64,000 bases of DNA from Paeniglutamicibacter sp. Y32M11 (GCF_019285735.1 NZ_CP079107.1:930001-994000), one strand, 5' to 3'; numbered from the stretch's first letter, positions 26,246 to 39,377 are shown. The notes: a model not told the origin generated them from the sequence alone. Numbers and translations are program-made.

Positions 26246-27855
26246 AGCGGCATGTTCCCGTGCTTCTTGGCTGGCAAGGCGGCGTGCTTATCCTTGGTGG
26301 CCCGCAGGCCCAGCACAATCTGCCGACGAGTTTCTGCCGGGGCGATGACCGCGTCAACGTAGCCCAGCTCGGCTGCCTGGTACGGATTAAGCAGTTCGGC
26401 CTCGTAGCCTTCGATGATGGCCGTGCGTCGTGCCTCCACGTCGCCACCCTCGGCCGCAACTGCGGCAAGGTCGCGGCGGTAAAGAATGTTGACCGCGCCC
26501 TGGGCTCCCATGACGCCGATCTGCGCGGTGGGCCAGGCCAGGTTGATGTCGGCGCCCAGCTTCTTGGAGCCCATCACGATGTAGGCTCCGCCGTAGGCCT
26601 TGCGGGTGATGACCGTCAGCTTCGGCACGGTGGCCTCGGCGTAGGCGTACAACAGCTTGGCGCCGCGGCGGATGATGCCAGCAAATTCCTGGTCCTTGCC
26701 CGGCAGGAAGCCCGGGACATCCACCAGGGTGAGGATCGGAATGTTGAAGGCGTCGCAATTGCGAACAAAGCGTGCTGCCTTTTCGCTGGCATTGATATCT
26801 AGCGTGCCGGCAAACTGCATCGGCTGGTTGGCGACGATGCCGATGGTGGAGCCCTCAACGCGGGCGTAGCCAATCATCACATTCGGCGCGTAGAGCGACT
26901 GCATTTCTAGGAAGATGCCGTCATCAACGATGTGCTCAATGACCTTGCGCATGTCATAGGGCTGGTTGGCCGAATCCGGAATGAGCGTATCGAGCTCCAG
27001 GTCCTCGGCCGTCAGCTCCAGCTCTTCGTCGAACTCCACGCGCGGGGCGTCGGAGATGTTGTTGGAGGGCAAAAACTCCAGCAGTTCCTTGCAGAATTCG
27101 ATCGCGTCGGATTCATCGGTGGCCAGGTAGGTGGCGGTACCGGTGTTGGCGTTGTGCTGGCGGGCACCGCCGAGGGTTTCCATGTCCACGTCTTCGCCGG
27201 TGACGGTCTTGATCACGTCGGGGCCGGTGATGAACATGTGGCTGGTCTTATCCACCATGATCACGTAGTCGGTCAGGGCGGGGGAGTAGGCGGCGCCGCC
27301 GGCGCTCGGGCCCATGATCAGCGAGATCTGTGGGACCACTCCCGAGGCATGAACGTTGTTGCGGAAAATATCGGCGAACATCGCCAGCGAGGCGACGCCC
27401 TCCTGAATGCGGGCGCCGCCTCCATCGAGGATGCCGACGACGGGGCAGCCGTTGCGCAGCGCAAATTCCTGGACTTTCACGATCTTCTCGCCGTTGACTT
27501 GGGAGAGCGAGCCGCCGTACACGGTGAAATCCTGGGCGTAGACGGCGACGGGGCGTGAATCGACGGTGCCGTAGCCCGAGACCAGGCCATCACCCAGGGG
27601 GCGCTTTTTCTCCATCCCGAAGGCGGTGCTGCGGTGCACGGCCAGGGCATCAAATTCGATGAAGGAGCCCTCGTCAAGGAGCATATCGATGCGTTCGCGG
27701 GCCGTGTGCTTGCCCCGAGCGTGCTGCTTCTCGATGGCCTCGGTGCCCGAGGGTGCCTGGGCGGCCGCCTCGCGGCGACGGAACTCGGCGATCTTGCCGG
27801 CCGTGGTCGACAGGTCGATCGAATCCGTGGTGTCGGCGATGCGGCTCTGGGTCAT
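26242..27855 (-). CDS. accD: Acyl-CoA carboxylase beta subunit (carboxyltransferase, PccB/AccD5-like)
   Basis: This subunit transfers the carboxyl group from biotin to acetyl- or propionyl-CoA. The 537-residue protein has both crotonase-fold halves. The N-terminal oxyanion hole region is [14 protein letters not shown] with [14 protein letters not shown], and the C-terminal one is [20 protein letters not shown] followed by [18 protein letters not shown]. Acyl-chain selectivity (acetyl versus propionyl) cannot be decided by eye. ATG 27855 has GGGAG 8-12 bases upstream. It is followed directly by accE. Two GTAGGA-type sites lie 29-107 bp upstream. Confidence 0.96.
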   Translation of the reverse strand: MTQSRIADTTDSIDLSTTAGKIAEFRRREAAAQAPSGTEAIEKQHARGKHTARERIDMLLDEGSFIEFDALAVHRSTAFGMEKKRPLGDGLVSGYGTVDSRPVAVYAQDFTVYGGSLSQVNGEKIVKVQEFALRNGCPVVGILDGGGARIQEGVASLAMFADIFRNNVHASGVVPQISLIMGPSAGGAAYSPALTDYVIMVDKTSHMFITGPDVIKTVTGEDVDMETLGGARQHNANTGTATYLATDESDAIEFCKELLEFLPSNNISDAPRVEFDEELELTAEDLELDTLIPDSANQPYDMRKVIEHIVDDGIFLEMQSLYAPNVMIGYARVEGSTIGIVANQPMQFAGTLDINASEKAARFVRNCDAFNIPILTLVDVPGFLPGKDQEFAGIIRRGAKLLYAYAEATVPKLTVITRKAYGGAYIVMGSKKLGADINLAWPTAQIGVMGAQGAVNILYRRDLAAVAAEGGDVEARRTAIIEGYEAELLNPYQAAELGYVDAVIAPAETRRQIVLGLRATKDKHAALPAKKHGNMPL

Positions 27856-27883
27856 CCCATGGCTCCCTTGAAGTAGATAAATA

Positions 27884-27962
27884 GTAGGAAAGGCACAACA
27901 ACAATGCCACCTTGGCCAGTCTAGTGAGGCTCAGGGACGAATTATGTGTAGGAAAGCTACAA
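27884..27962. promoter_or_regulatory. Two GTAGGA-N3-CTACAA-type sites upstream of accD
   Basis: GTAGGAAAGGCACAA (27884-27898) and GTAGGAAAGCTACAA (27948-27962) match each other at 13 of 15 bases and match GTAGGACTCCTACAA upstream of accA. The distal site is 93-107 bp from the accD start, nearly the same distance as in front of accA. Confidence 0.6.
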
Positions 27963-28050
27963 AATCATTCCGTGTTGAGGGACGAGTCGTCCATAAAACA
28001 AGTTACTCACCAGTAGCTTAAGTGGCGATGGCTCACGTAATGTGGCTCAC

Positions 28051-28911
28051 ATGAGTGAATCCAACCGCGCCGTCATTACCGCCAATGCCAAGCCCCTGAA
28101 GGGCAAAACCATCCTCATGAGCGGAGGTAGCCGCGGGATCGGCTTGGCCATCGCCTTGCGGGCCGCGGCCGAAGGCGCCAACGTGGCCATCATGGCCAAG
28201 ACCGCCACCGCGCAGGCGAACCTTGCCGGGACCGTATTCAGCGCCGCCGCGGAGATCACCGCCGCCGGTGGGCAGTCACTGGCCATCGTGGGGGACGTGC
28301 GCAACGATCAGGATGTCATTTCCGCCGTCGCCCAAACCGTCGAGCACTTTGGCGGGATCGACGTGGTGGTCAACAACGCCTCGGCCATCGACCTCTCCAG
28401 AACCGATGACGTATCGATGAAGCGCTACGACCTGATGATGGACATCAATGTCCGCGGTACCTTCCTGCTCTCCAAAACCGCCCTGCCGCACCTGCGGGCC
28501 AGTAACAACGGACATATCCTCACGCTCTCGCCGCCGCTGAATCTTGATCCGCAGTGGGCCGGCAAGCACCTGGCCTACACCATGGCGAAGTACGGGATGT
28601 CGATGACTACCCTGGGGCTGGCCGAAGAATTACGCGACACCGGTATCGGTGTGAACTCGCTGTGGCCGGCCACGCTGATTGATACCGCCGCGATCCGCAA
28701 CATGCCAGGTGGTGACCGGATGGTCAAGGCCGCGCGTTCGGCCACCATCGTTGCCGATGCCGCGCAGCTGATTCTCACGTCCGACGCGCGGCGCTGCAGC
28801 GGGAACTTCTTTACCGATGAGCAGGTATTGGCCCAGGCCGGGGTGAAGGACCTCTCCGGGTACAGCATGGGCGCACCGGAAGCGGCCCTGATCCCTGACA
28901 TCTTCCTCTAA
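28051..28911 (+). CDS. Short-chain dehydrogenase/reductase, HSDL2-like
   Basis: A 286-residue SDR. The NAD(P) motif is SGGSRGIGLAIA (near residue 28), NNAS is near 112, and the active site is SPPLN plus YTMAKYG (catalytic Tyr and Lys). The SPPLNLDPQW pattern and total length fit the HSDL2/hydroxysteroid dehydrogenase-like branch linked to fatty acyl metabolism, consistent with its position beside the acyl-CoA carboxylase. I chose ATG 28051; a GTG three codons upstream is possible. Neither has a ribosome site. It is divergent from accD. Confidence 0.9.
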   Translation: MSESNRAVITANAKPLKGKTILMSGGSRGIGLAIALRAAAEGANVAIMAKTATAQANLAGTVFSAAAEITAAGGQSLAIVGDVRNDQDVISAVAQTVEHFGGIDVVVNNASAIDLSRTDDVSMKRYDLMMDINVRGTFLLSKTALPHLRASNNGHILTLSPPLNLDPQWAGKHLAYTMAKYGMSMTTLGLAEELRDTGIGVNSLWPATLIDTAAIRNMPGGDRMVKAARSATIVADAAQLILTSDARRCSGNFFTDEQVLAQAGVKDLSGYSMGAPEAALIPDIFL

Positions 28912-28950
28912 GCACTGCGGCGCGCAGTCCGAGTCGTTAGTGTTTAAGAC

Positions 28951-29922
28951 ATGGACATCGAAGAAAACGCCGAGGACCCCTCGCTCACCGCCGTGAACAA
29001 GGAGCCCTCGAGCGCCGAAGTGACCGCGCCCACCGATGCTGCCCCCCTGCAGCGAGCGGCGCTGGAACCGGCGCGGCTGCGCCAGATGATGGCGGAAACT
29101 CGGATGGGGGAGCTGTGGATCAGCGAGCAGACCGGGTCGACCAACGATGACCTGGCCGCACGCATCAAGGCCGCACTACCGGCGAACTTGAGTGTTGAAA
29201 CCACCGAACATCAGCGCGCCGGACATGGTCGGCTGGGGCGCGGTTGGGAGAGCCCGGCGCGCAGTTCGCTGGCCAGCAGCATCGTTTTCCGCACCGCACC
29301 GAGCTTCGAGCAGAAGGGACTGCCCTGGCTCTCGATGCTGTGCGCCGTGGCCATGGTGCATACGCTGCGCGAAGATGCGGGGTTGGACGCCGGGCTGAAA
29401 TGGCCCAACGATGTGGTGGCCGAGGGCAAGAAGGTCTGTGGTGTGCTCGCCCAGCTGGTGATGACCGAACAGGGGCCGGTGGTGGTGGTCGGTGCGGGAC
29501 TTAATGTGAGCACCACCGCGGCGGAGCTGCCGGTTCCCACCGCCGCCAGCCTGGCCACGTTGGGGGCGAAGACCCTTGACCGGACGCTGCTGTTGGGCGG
29601 TTACCTGCGCCGCGTGGCCCACCTGTACCGAAGTTTTGAACGGGTCAGCGGCAATGCCAACGTTGCGGTTCGGTATGGCACGAGCGCGCCCGGCGGCTAC
29701 CCGGAACGGCAACTGACCCTGCGCGAACTGGTCAGTGAGGTGATGGTGAGCCTCGGGCAACAGGTCGACGCCTTCCTGCCCGACGGTACGGTGCTGCGCG
29801 GCCGAGCGGTTGAGCTGGATGCCGATGGATCACTGCTGCTGCGCACCATGGACAACGCGGAACACCACGTGTTGGCCGGAGACATTCAGCACCTGCGCCG
29901 CAGCGACGGGTCCTACGCGTAG
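28951..29922 (+). CDS. birA: Biotin--[acetyl-CoA-carboxylase] ligase
   Basis: BirA activates biotin to biotinyl-AMP and attaches it to the EAMKM lysine of AccA. The 323-residue protein has the biotinyl-AMP loop AGHGRLGRGWESP, KWPNDVVAEGKKVCGVL for the catalytic Lys region, and a C-terminal SH3-like domain (LPDGTVLRGRAVELDADGSLLL). The first ~45 residues are acidic and show no helix-turn-helix, so it is a ligase without the DNA-binding repressor domain. It starts 39 bases after the SDR gene and is probably co-transcribed with it. No ribosome site is evident before ATG 28951. Confidence 0.95.
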   Translation: MDIEENAEDPSLTAVNKEPSSAEVTAPTDAAPLQRAALEPARLRQMMAETRMGELWISEQTGSTNDDLAARIKAALPANLSVETTEHQRAGHGRLGRGWESPARSSLASSIVFRTAPSFEQKGLPWLSMLCAVAMVHTLREDAGLDAGLKWPNDVVAEGKKVCGVLAQLVMTEQGPVVVVGAGLNVSTTAAELPVPTAASLATLGAKTLDRTLLLGGYLRRVAHLYRSFERVSGNANVAVRYGTSAPGGYPERQLTLRELVSEVMVSLGQQVDAFLPDGTVLRGRAVELDADGSLLLRTMDNAEHHVLAGDIQHLRRSDGSYA

Positions 29923-30160
29923 CCACCGGTGCGCCACCAGCATGCAGGCGAGCGCCCCGCCACAGATCAGCCAAAAATCGACCGCTGGTAGCGCTGCTGC
30001 CGGCCGAGCCTTCGGTGCCGGCCGAGACAACTGGATCCTGGGCCCGCGGCGGCAATCAGGGGTTCTGGCAAAACGTGGGTGCGGTGGCTTTAGAATTGAA
30101 GAAGTAAGGCGCAGCAAGACCGGCACGCACAACCGGTGTGTGAAATGAGGGAGCCGGGAC

Positions 30161-30742
30161 GTGAAGCTGACACTGGAGAAACGCGAACGCGTCATCGTCA
30201 AGACAAGGGCGCACCCACGAGTCTTGCGTGGGCCGCTTTTCTTGGTGACCTTGCTGCTGGCCGGATCGGCGTACCTGCTGGGTCTGCTGCTGCGCGATGA
30301 CCTGGTGGCGTGGGTGGAAGAATCCCGCGCACTTTTCCTGGCCCTGCTGGCCGTGGCCTTCGGCGTTCTGCTGGTGGTCTGGTGCCTGCGGCCACTGATC
30401 CGCTGGGCAAATAGTTACATCTACCTGACCACCGAACGCATCGTGACCAAGCATGGCCGCAAGGCCGCCGGGCAACAATCAGTGGGGTTGTACGCAATTC
30501 ACGATATTGTTGCAGTGGCAAGGTCCAACGCGCCAGCACTGGCTCCGGGTACGCTGCGCGTCGTGCTGGGGGAATACCACGTGAACATCACCCACGTCCC
30601 GGCCGTTGCTCGCATGCGCGAACTCTGCATCGGTGCGATCACCGCATTGCCGCGCATGACCGAGTCCGATGGTGTAAACATGGAAGAACGTGTTGATCAC
30701 CCGCCGGGCAGAATCGCGCACAACGAGCAGCAGGACCCATGA
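30161..30742 (+). CDS. PH domain-containing membrane protein
   Basis: A 193-residue protein. Two membrane helices (about residues 22-45 and 56-82) precede a bacterial PH-like (YdbS/DUF304) domain beginning ANSYIYLTTERIVTKHG. A close relative (Rv3278c) follows birA in mycobacteria, as I recall. GTG 30161 has AGGGAG about 8 bases upstream. The last ~30 residues are polar. Function unknown; these proteins are thought to act at the inner membrane surface. The cyclase gene follows 31 bases downstream. Confidence 0.88.
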   Translation: MKLTLEKRERVIVKTRAHPRVLRGPLFLVTLLLAGSAYLLGLLLRDDLVAWVEESRALFLALLAVAFGVLLVVWCLRPLIRWANSYIYLTTERIVTKHGRKAAGQQSVGLYAIHDIVAVARSNAPALAPGTLRVVLGEYHVNITHVPAVARMRELCIGAITALPRMTESDGVNMEERVDHPPGRIAHNEQQDP

Positions 30743-30773
30743 GATTTCCCAGAACAAAGAGGATGGACCGAGC

Positions 30774-32081
30774 ATGAGTGAGGGGTCGACGACGTCGGGG
30801 ACTCAACCCGCAGCGCCCACCGCCGCCCGCGACGCGGCCCGTGCCCAGCAACAGCGCCTCCCCACCGATCCCTTTGAGGCACCGGGTTCCGAAGCTGAAA
30901 CACCCAACCCCGGACACGGTGAGTCCACGCCGGAGCCCGATGCCGGCCACGAGACCGAACTTGAGCCGGCGCTCGCCGACCCCATCGCAGATCTGGCCGA
31001 GGCCATGAGGCGCCCCGAACAGGTTGACCGCACCACCCCCGGTTCCGCCCGTGACGGGGTTCACGATCTGGAACGACGGCTGCTGGGCGCGGAGCGCACC
31101 ATGCGCCGACGCGAAATGGCTGCCGGGGCGGGCGTCTCGTTGCTCTCCGCGCGTAAGATCTGGCGTGCCCTGGGCTTCCCCAACCTGGGCGATGAAGAGG
31201 TCTTCTTCACCACCGTTGACCAGGACGCCCTGAAGTCCATCCTGAACATGGTCCGCGAGGGCACCCTGACCGAGGAAACAGCGATTTCGCTGACCCGATC
31301 GGTGGGCCAGATGACCGACCGCATGGTGGTCTGGCAGGTCGAAGCCCTGGTTGAAGACATGGTGCAGAACCAGAAGATGAGCGACCCCGAGGCCCGCCGC
31401 AATCTGGTGAATCTTCTGCCGGACATCATTAACCCGCTCGAAGAACTGTTGGTCTACTCGTGGCGCCGGCAACTCAACGCGGCAGTCCACCGGCTGGTGG
31501 TTCGCGCGGAAACCGGCCTTGCAGCATCCGCCGAGGGCCGCGATGGCTCCGAAGACGATGCACCGCTGCCGTTGGCCCGCGCGGTGGGCTTCGCCGATTT
31601 GGTCTCCTACACCTCACTCTCGCGCCGGATGAACGAACGCACACTGGCTCAGCTGGTGCAGCGCTTTGAATCCAAGTGCGCGGAAATCATCTCCATCGGT
31701 GGTGGCCGACTGGTCAAAACCATCGGTGATGAGGTCCTTTTTGTGGCCGAGACGCCACAGGCCGGCGCCCAGATCTCGCTGGCCATGTCCAAGGAGTTTG
31801 CCGCAGATGAGCTGTTGCCCAACACTCGCGTCGCGCTGGTCTGGGGCCGGGTGCTCTCCCGGTTGGGTGATATTTATGGTCCGACGGTGAACCTGGCCGC
31901 TCGACTGACCTCACTGGCCGAACCCGGCACGGTGCTCACCGATGAGCTCACCGCCTCCACACTGGCCGGGGACGATCGGTTTGTGCTTGAACCCCAGGAA
32001 GTCACTGCGGTGCGCGGCTTTGGCGATGTCACCCCGGTGCGGTTGGCACCGGGTACCGGCTCGGGGCTGGTGCTGGACTAA
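30774..32081 (+). CDS. Class III adenylate cyclase with Rv1264-type regulatory domain
   Basis: A 435-residue soluble cyclase that should make cAMP. Residues 1-90 are Pro/Glu-rich and probably disordered. Residues about 95-240 match the Ad_Cy_reg (pH-sensing) domain of Mtb Rv1264 (RRREMAAGAGVSLLSARKIW, RALGFPNLGDEEVFF). The catalytic domain has FADLVSYT (first metal Asp near 273), KTIGDEVLF (adenine-selecting Lys and second metal Asp, near 314) and YGPTVNLAARL (Asn and Arg transition-state residues, near 372). All canonical adenylate cyclase residues are present. ATG 30774 was chosen over in-frame upstream starts lying inside the PH gene; a GAGG lies about 12 bases upstream. The stop is followed immediately by the phosphatase ATG. 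Confidence 0.92.
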   Translation: MSEGSTTSGTQPAAPTAARDAARAQQQRLPTDPFEAPGSEAETPNPGHGESTPEPDAGHETELEPALADPIADLAEAMRRPEQVDRTTPGSARDGVHDLERRLLGAERTMRRREMAAGAGVSLLSARKIWRALGFPNLGDEEVFFTTVDQDALKSILNMVREGTLTEETAISLTRSVGQMTDRMVVWQVEALVEDMVQNQKMSDPEARRNLVNLLPDIINPLEELLVYSWRRQLNAAVHRLVVRAETGLAASAEGRDGSEDDAPLPLARAVGFADLVSYTSLSRRMNERTLAQLVQRFESKCAEIISIGGGRLVKTIGDEVLFVAETPQAGAQISLAMSKEFAADELLPNTRVALVWGRVLSRLGDIYGPTVNLAARLTSLAEPGTVLTDELTASTLAGDDRFVLEPQEVTAVRGFGDVTPVRLAPGTGSGLVLD

Positions 32082-35640
<3,559 letters not shown>

Positions 35641-35771
35641 TCGGACAGGGTAGCCTCAAGGGGTGGGCTTGCCCCACTCCGGCATGACTCCCCGTCGAGA
35701 ATTCACTGGTGCAGCGTCAACCGTGCGCGGATGCCCGAAATTCATCATTACCCAGTTCTCAGGAGCAATAT

Positions 35772-36761
35772 ATGAGCACCACGTCCAAGCACGTGCACTC
35801 GGCGCCAGAAACCGCCGGAGCGCCGCGATCATCCGATGCCGCACTGCGCCGCTCACTGCTGGCCGTGGCGCGCGAAGCTGCGGCCGCGGGTGCGGCGGTT
35901 TTGGCCGAGCGCGGGCGCGGAAATGTTGTTGCGCAAACCAAGAGCGCGGCCGGGGACTGGGTCACCGACTTTGATCGGCGTGCGGAAATTGCCGTGCGCG
36001 AGGTGATCACCGCGGCTCGCCCCAACGACGCGATCACCGGCGAGGAATATGGGAGCACCGTTCCCGCACAGCCCTCCGGCTATCGCTGGTCCATCGATCC
36101 GCTGGACGGGACGGCAAACTTTGTCCGCGGGATCGTGTATTACGCCACGTCGGTGGCCGTTTTTGGCCCGCTTGATGGTGCCGCTGAGGCAGGTGCAGGC
36201 ACTGCGGCAACCGAGCAGACCCCGGGTGAATCGTTGGCTGCCGATGGCGCGGCCATCGATGCGGGGACCCATGCCTGGCTGGCGGGAGCGGTCAACGCGC
36301 CGGCGCTGGGCACCGAATACTACGCATCGATGGGCGAGGGAGCCTGGCTGGTGGACTCGAATCAGCTATCCGGTGTGTCCAGCCGCCGCGGGGGCAGGGC
36401 CTCCCGTGCGCAGCGTCTGCACGGCGGAGATCCGGAGGCCAGCGGCAAGCTGGTGGCCACGGGCTTTGGCTACGATGCGCAGCGTCGACAGTTCCAGGTT
36501 GGCACCCTGTTGGCTTTGATGCCCGACTTCGCCAATATGCGCAGGATCGGATCCGCAGCGCTGGACCTGTGCCTGGTCGCCGACGGGACACTGGATGCAT
36601 ACGCGGAATATGGAACCCAGGAATTTGATTGGGCAGCCGGCGCGCTCATTGCTGCCGAGGCAGGGGTTCCGGTCCTTCGTCCACGGACCGAACCCGGATG
36701 GCAGGCCGCGGGCCACCTCGACTTTGACGCACTACCCGCGGAAGAACCCGCCAAAAAGTAA
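35772..36761 (+). CDS. Inositol monophosphatase family protein
   Basis: A 329-residue Mg2+-dependent phosphatase of the IMPase/SuhB/CysQ superfamily. Metal and substrate motifs: DWVTDFDRRAE, ITGEEYGS, WSIDPLDGTANFVRG near residue 108, and DWAAGALIAAEAG near the C-terminus. A Gly/Ala/Glu-rich loop after VAVFGPL (about residues 132-170) is longer than usual. Possible substrates are inositol-1-phosphate, histidinol phosphate or PAP; sequence alone does not decide. ATG 35772 is supported by AGGAG 6 bases upstream, so the first 21 codons of the open frame are excluded. A terminator follows at 36847. Confidence 0.9.
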   Translation: MSTTSKHVHSAPETAGAPRSSDAALRRSLLAVAREAAAAGAAVLAERGRGNVVAQTKSAAGDWVTDFDRRAEIAVREVITAARPNDAITGEEYGSTVPAQPSGYRWSIDPLDGTANFVRGIVYYATSVAVFGPLDGAAEAGAGTAATEQTPGESLAADGAAIDAGTHAWLAGAVNAPALGTEYYASMGEGAWLVDSNQLSGVSSRRGGRASRAQRLHGGDPEASGKLVATGFGYDAQRRQFQVGTLLALMPDFANMRRIGSAALDLCLVADGTLDAYAEYGTQEFDWAAGALIAAEAGVPVLRPRTEPGWQAAGHLDFDALPAEEPAKK

Positions 36762-36846
36762 TCTCTGCCCGGACCGGGCGAACGCTCCAGCTACCGAGCT
36801 TCCTTGCTAGCAGCTGGCCGGCGGGATGCGCCTCACGCTGGGCACG

Positions 36847-36892
36847 AAAAACCCGCCGCGGGTGTGTAATTTTCACTCGCGACGGGTTTTTT
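36847..36892. terminator. Bidirectional intrinsic terminator
   Basis: AAAAACCCG(C/T)CGCG(G/A)GTG at 36847-36864 pairs with 36874-36891, giving an 18-bp stem with A-rich and T-rich flanks. It serves the inositol phosphatase gene (+) and nagB (-), which converge here. Confidence 0.9.
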
Positions 36893-36958
36893 GTCTGTTG
36901 CTCTCTGTCAGAAGCAGAGATCAGAGGGTGTACACCCGACGGTGGCCGGGCGCGGGGG

Positions 36959-37747
36959 CTAGATGCCGAATTGCAGCCCGGCGGCGGCATCGTCGTAATA
37001 ACGACGATTTTTCAGGTTGCTCGCGGCGGCCTCATCCAAAACCACCACGACGTCCGGGTGCAGCTGAATCACCGAGGCCGGGCAGGCAGCGGAAAGGGCC
37101 CCCTCCAGGGCGGTGGCAACGGCATCTGCCTTCTGGCTGCCGGTAGCGATGAGCACCAGGCGCCGGGCCTGCAAGATACTGCCCAAGCCCTGGGTGACGG
37201 AGTGGGTGGGGACGGCGTCTAGGCCGTCGAAGAAGCGTGCGTTGTCTGCCCGAGTCTGCGCGGTCAGGCGCTTGATACGCGTGCGGCTGCCCAGCGAGGA
37301 GCCCGGCTCGTTGAAACCGATGTGGCCATTGGTGCCGATGCCCAAGATCTGCACATCCACGCCCGCCTCGGTCAGTTGCGCGTCGTACGCCGCGGCCTGG
37401 GCGATGATCTGCTCCTCCGAGTCGCCGAATCCGTTGGGAGTGTGCAGATTTTCTTCCTTCACGCCGATCACGTGGCACAGCTCGTTGATCAACGTCTGGC
37501 GATAGGACTGTTCGTGGGTGCCCTCGAGCCCGACATATTCGTCCAACGCATACGCGGAGGTGGAACCGAAGTCTGCCTCACCGCGTGCTACCCGTTGGGC
37601 CAATTCGCTGTAGAGGCCCAGGGGTGTGGACCCGGTGGCAACACCCAGAACCGGGTTGCCGGTTTTCCGGCTGGCCAGTCCATGCAGTACTGCTTCGGCG
37701 GCAAATGTGGCGGCTTCTTCGGCGTTGGCTGCGATCAAAACTTCCAT
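36959..37747 (-). CDS. nagB: Glucosamine-6-phosphate deaminase
   Basis: NagB converts glucosamine-6-phosphate to fructose-6-phosphate and ammonia, feeding amino sugars into glycolysis. The 262-residue sequence has LGVATGSTPLGLY (phosphate loop), YALDEYVGL (catalytic Asp), and LGIGTNGHIGFNEPGSSL with the His/Glu pair, all canonical. ATG 37747 has AAGGAAAA about 6 bases upstream. No nagA or transporter is adjacent, so it is a lone gene here. Confidence 0.95.
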   Translation of the reverse strand: MEVLIAANAEEAATFAAEAVLHGLASRKTGNPVLGVATGSTPLGLYSELAQRVARGEADFGSTSAYALDEYVGLEGTHEQSYRQTLINELCHVIGVKEENLHTPNGFGDSEEQIIAQAAAYDAQLTEAGVDVQILGIGTNGHIGFNEPGSSLGSRTRIKRLTAQTRADNARFFDGLDAVPTHSVTQGLGSILQARRLVLIATGSQKADAVATALEGALSAACPASVIQLHPDVVVVLDEAAASNLKNRRYYDDAAAGLQFGI

Positions 37748-38062
37748 GAGTTTTCCTTAAAACGTGTACAGGGATTCCGGGGAGTGGCGCCAAGGTGGAA
37801 TTCTCCGCGCACGTACCGAGGGCAGCCCACACGCGCCAACGGAACGGGCAACGGCGCCGCGATATCCATCACAGCGTAGCCGCTTTCGCCCTCCGGACTC
37901 CACCAACATTTCGGGCGGATTTCCTAGGTGACGTGGGAACGCAGTTCCGTCGATCTAACGAGCGGCGGTGAACCTGCGGCGCGGGGTGGGCGCTGATGCG
38001 TTTGAAGGAGCGGTGCGGCGCGAAGCGCTGGCAAACCTGCCGCCGCCTGTCACACTGAAAGG
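37748..38062. other. 315-bp divergent intergenic region
   Basis: This is the region between nagB (-) and the GNAT gene (+). It must hold both promoters. I see no convincing operator, RNA element or small gene beyond a short GGAAC-GCA-GTTCC inverted repeat near 37930. Confidence 0.5.
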
Positions 38063-38065
38063 GTG

Positions 38066-38608
38066 ATGGCCGACCCCACTCCCGGCCCCACCCCTGACCG
38101 CGCGCCGCACAAGAATCTGCGCATTCGTCCGGCCGAGGCCAGGGACTACCCACACATTGCACGGATCACCGTTGATGCCTACCTGCAGGCCGGGCACTTT
38201 GCTGATCCGGACCATGAATATCTGCGCTTTGTGCAGCGGGTCGCCGAGCGACATACCGCCACCGAGATCCTGGTGGCCGAGCGTGATGGGGTGCTGATCG
38301 GGGCGGTGACCTTGGTCCGGGCTGGAAACCCGTATGCCGACATAGCTCTTGCGGGTGAACTGGAAATCCGCATGTTGGTCATCGACCCCGCCGCGCAGCG
38401 ATCCGGTGCCGGACGGATGCTGCTTGGGGCCGTGATTGACCGTGCCCGTGAGCTGCGCGATGTACATACTGTCTCGCTGACCACCGGTGTTGAATGGTTC
38501 GCGGCCCGCAGACTCTACGAGGCCGAAGGTTTCGTGCGCGTGCAAGAACGAGATTGGTACGTTCCGAACACCCAGATCCTGCTGGTGGTATACACCCTTG
38601 AGCTGTAG
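38066..38608 (+). CDS. GNAT-family N-acetyltransferase
   Basis: A 180-residue GNAT protein. KNLRIRPAEARDYPHIARIT is the N-terminal strand/helix, LEIRMLVIDPAAQRSGAGRML carries the acetyl-CoA pyrophosphate loop (Q/R-x-x-G-x-G/A), and the C-terminus has ARRLYEAEGFVRVQERDW, a typical beta-bulge end. The substrate is unknown. ATG 38066 follows an AAAGGG that is unusually close; GTG 38063 is equally possible. The gene is monocistronic. Confidence 0.88.
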   Translation: MADPTPGPTPDRAPHKNLRIRPAEARDYPHIARITVDAYLQAGHFADPDHEYLRFVQRVAERHTATEILVAERDGVLIGAVTLVRAGNPYADIALAGELEIRMLVIDPAAQRSGAGRMLLGAVIDRARELRDVHTVSLTTGVEWFAARRLYEAEGFVRVQERDWYVPNTQILLVVYTLEL

Positions 38609-38795
38609 CTCAGTCCTCGATGCAAGACGTCGGGGTGACTAGGTCTGAAGGGCGCATCAAGTACCTGAGGTATGCCCTTGGCGAGCACGGCCCACATGAT
38701 GAGTTCGTGAGCTTGCTGATGTGGATAGTGTGGGTGGTGAGGTCCGCGTTGAGGCCATTTCAGTGCACGAATCGATGCCCAATAGGAGCCGGATA

Positions 38796-39377
38796 ATGAG
38801 CGAGATCTTTCCCACCACGATGCACCCGAGCAAGCACGAACTCATCGGTCCATGGCTGCCGAACCAGCCGTGGTTTAGTGGGGTTGGGACACCCGAACTC
38901 GAAAATGTTGGTGGCTTCCGCTTGGATGATCCGGCCGGAGAGGTGGGCCTGGAATTCATCTTCGTGCGGGATAACGCCTCGCCGGCGCACGTCGTTTATC
39001 ACGTGCCGTTGACCTATCGCGGGGCACCGCTGGAGGGTGCCGAATCCGCGCTGTTGGGCACCAGCGAACACGGGGTGCTGGGCACACGCTGGATTTACGA
39101 TGCCGCGGTGGATCCGGTGTGGCACACTGCGCTGAGGGCGCTTGCTGCCGGTGAGATTCTGGCCCAGCACCAAAAGATCCCCCACACCTTGGAACCGGAC
39201 GTGCACGTTCACCGCGGAGCGATAGAGAGTCCCGCTGCCGATCTACCGGCGCACTGGATCATCATCCGGCGCCCCGAGGCCGAGGGGATGGGGCAGAGTC
39301 GTGCCGGAACGCGGGTAAGTGTGCCGTGGGTCACGGCAGGGGAGTTGGCGCGGGCAGTGGTGCTCGAGATCGCCTAG
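38796..39377 (+). CDS. Maltokinase N-terminal cap-like (CG0192-related) protein
   Basis: A 193-residue protein from ATG 38796, backed by AGGAG 7 bases upstream; the open frame before it is excluded. The sequence (MHPSKHELIGPWLPNQPW, VGGFRLDDPAGEVGLEF, VYHVPLTYRGAPLEGAE, GTSEHGVLGTRWIYD) matches a conserved actinobacterial family that, from memory, is named for similarity to the N-terminal cap of maltokinase. Here the cap stands alone without the kinase. Function unknown; no trehalose or glycogen genes are nearby. Confidence 0.75.
   Translation: MSEIFPTTMHPSKHELIGPWLPNQPWFSGVGTPELENVGGFRLDDPAGEVGLEFIFVRDNASPAHVVYHVPLTYRGAPLEGAESALLGTSEHGVLGTRWIYDAAVDPVWHTALRALAAGEILAQHQKIPHTLEPDVHVHRGAIESPAADLPAHWIIIRRPEAEGMGQSRAGTRVSVPWVTAGELARAVVLEIA

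Noticed and set aside
29830-30160. Possible membrane-helix reading (VDFWLICGGALACMLVAHRWLR-like) on the minus strand between birA and the PH gene
   Set aside because: The stretch is short, overlaps the end of birA, and has no start or ribosome site; kept only as a curiosity.
30690-30773. Longer N-terminus for the adenylate cyclase
   Set aside because: The extra codons overlap the end of the PH-domain gene and add only low-complexity residues; ATG 30774 is preferred.
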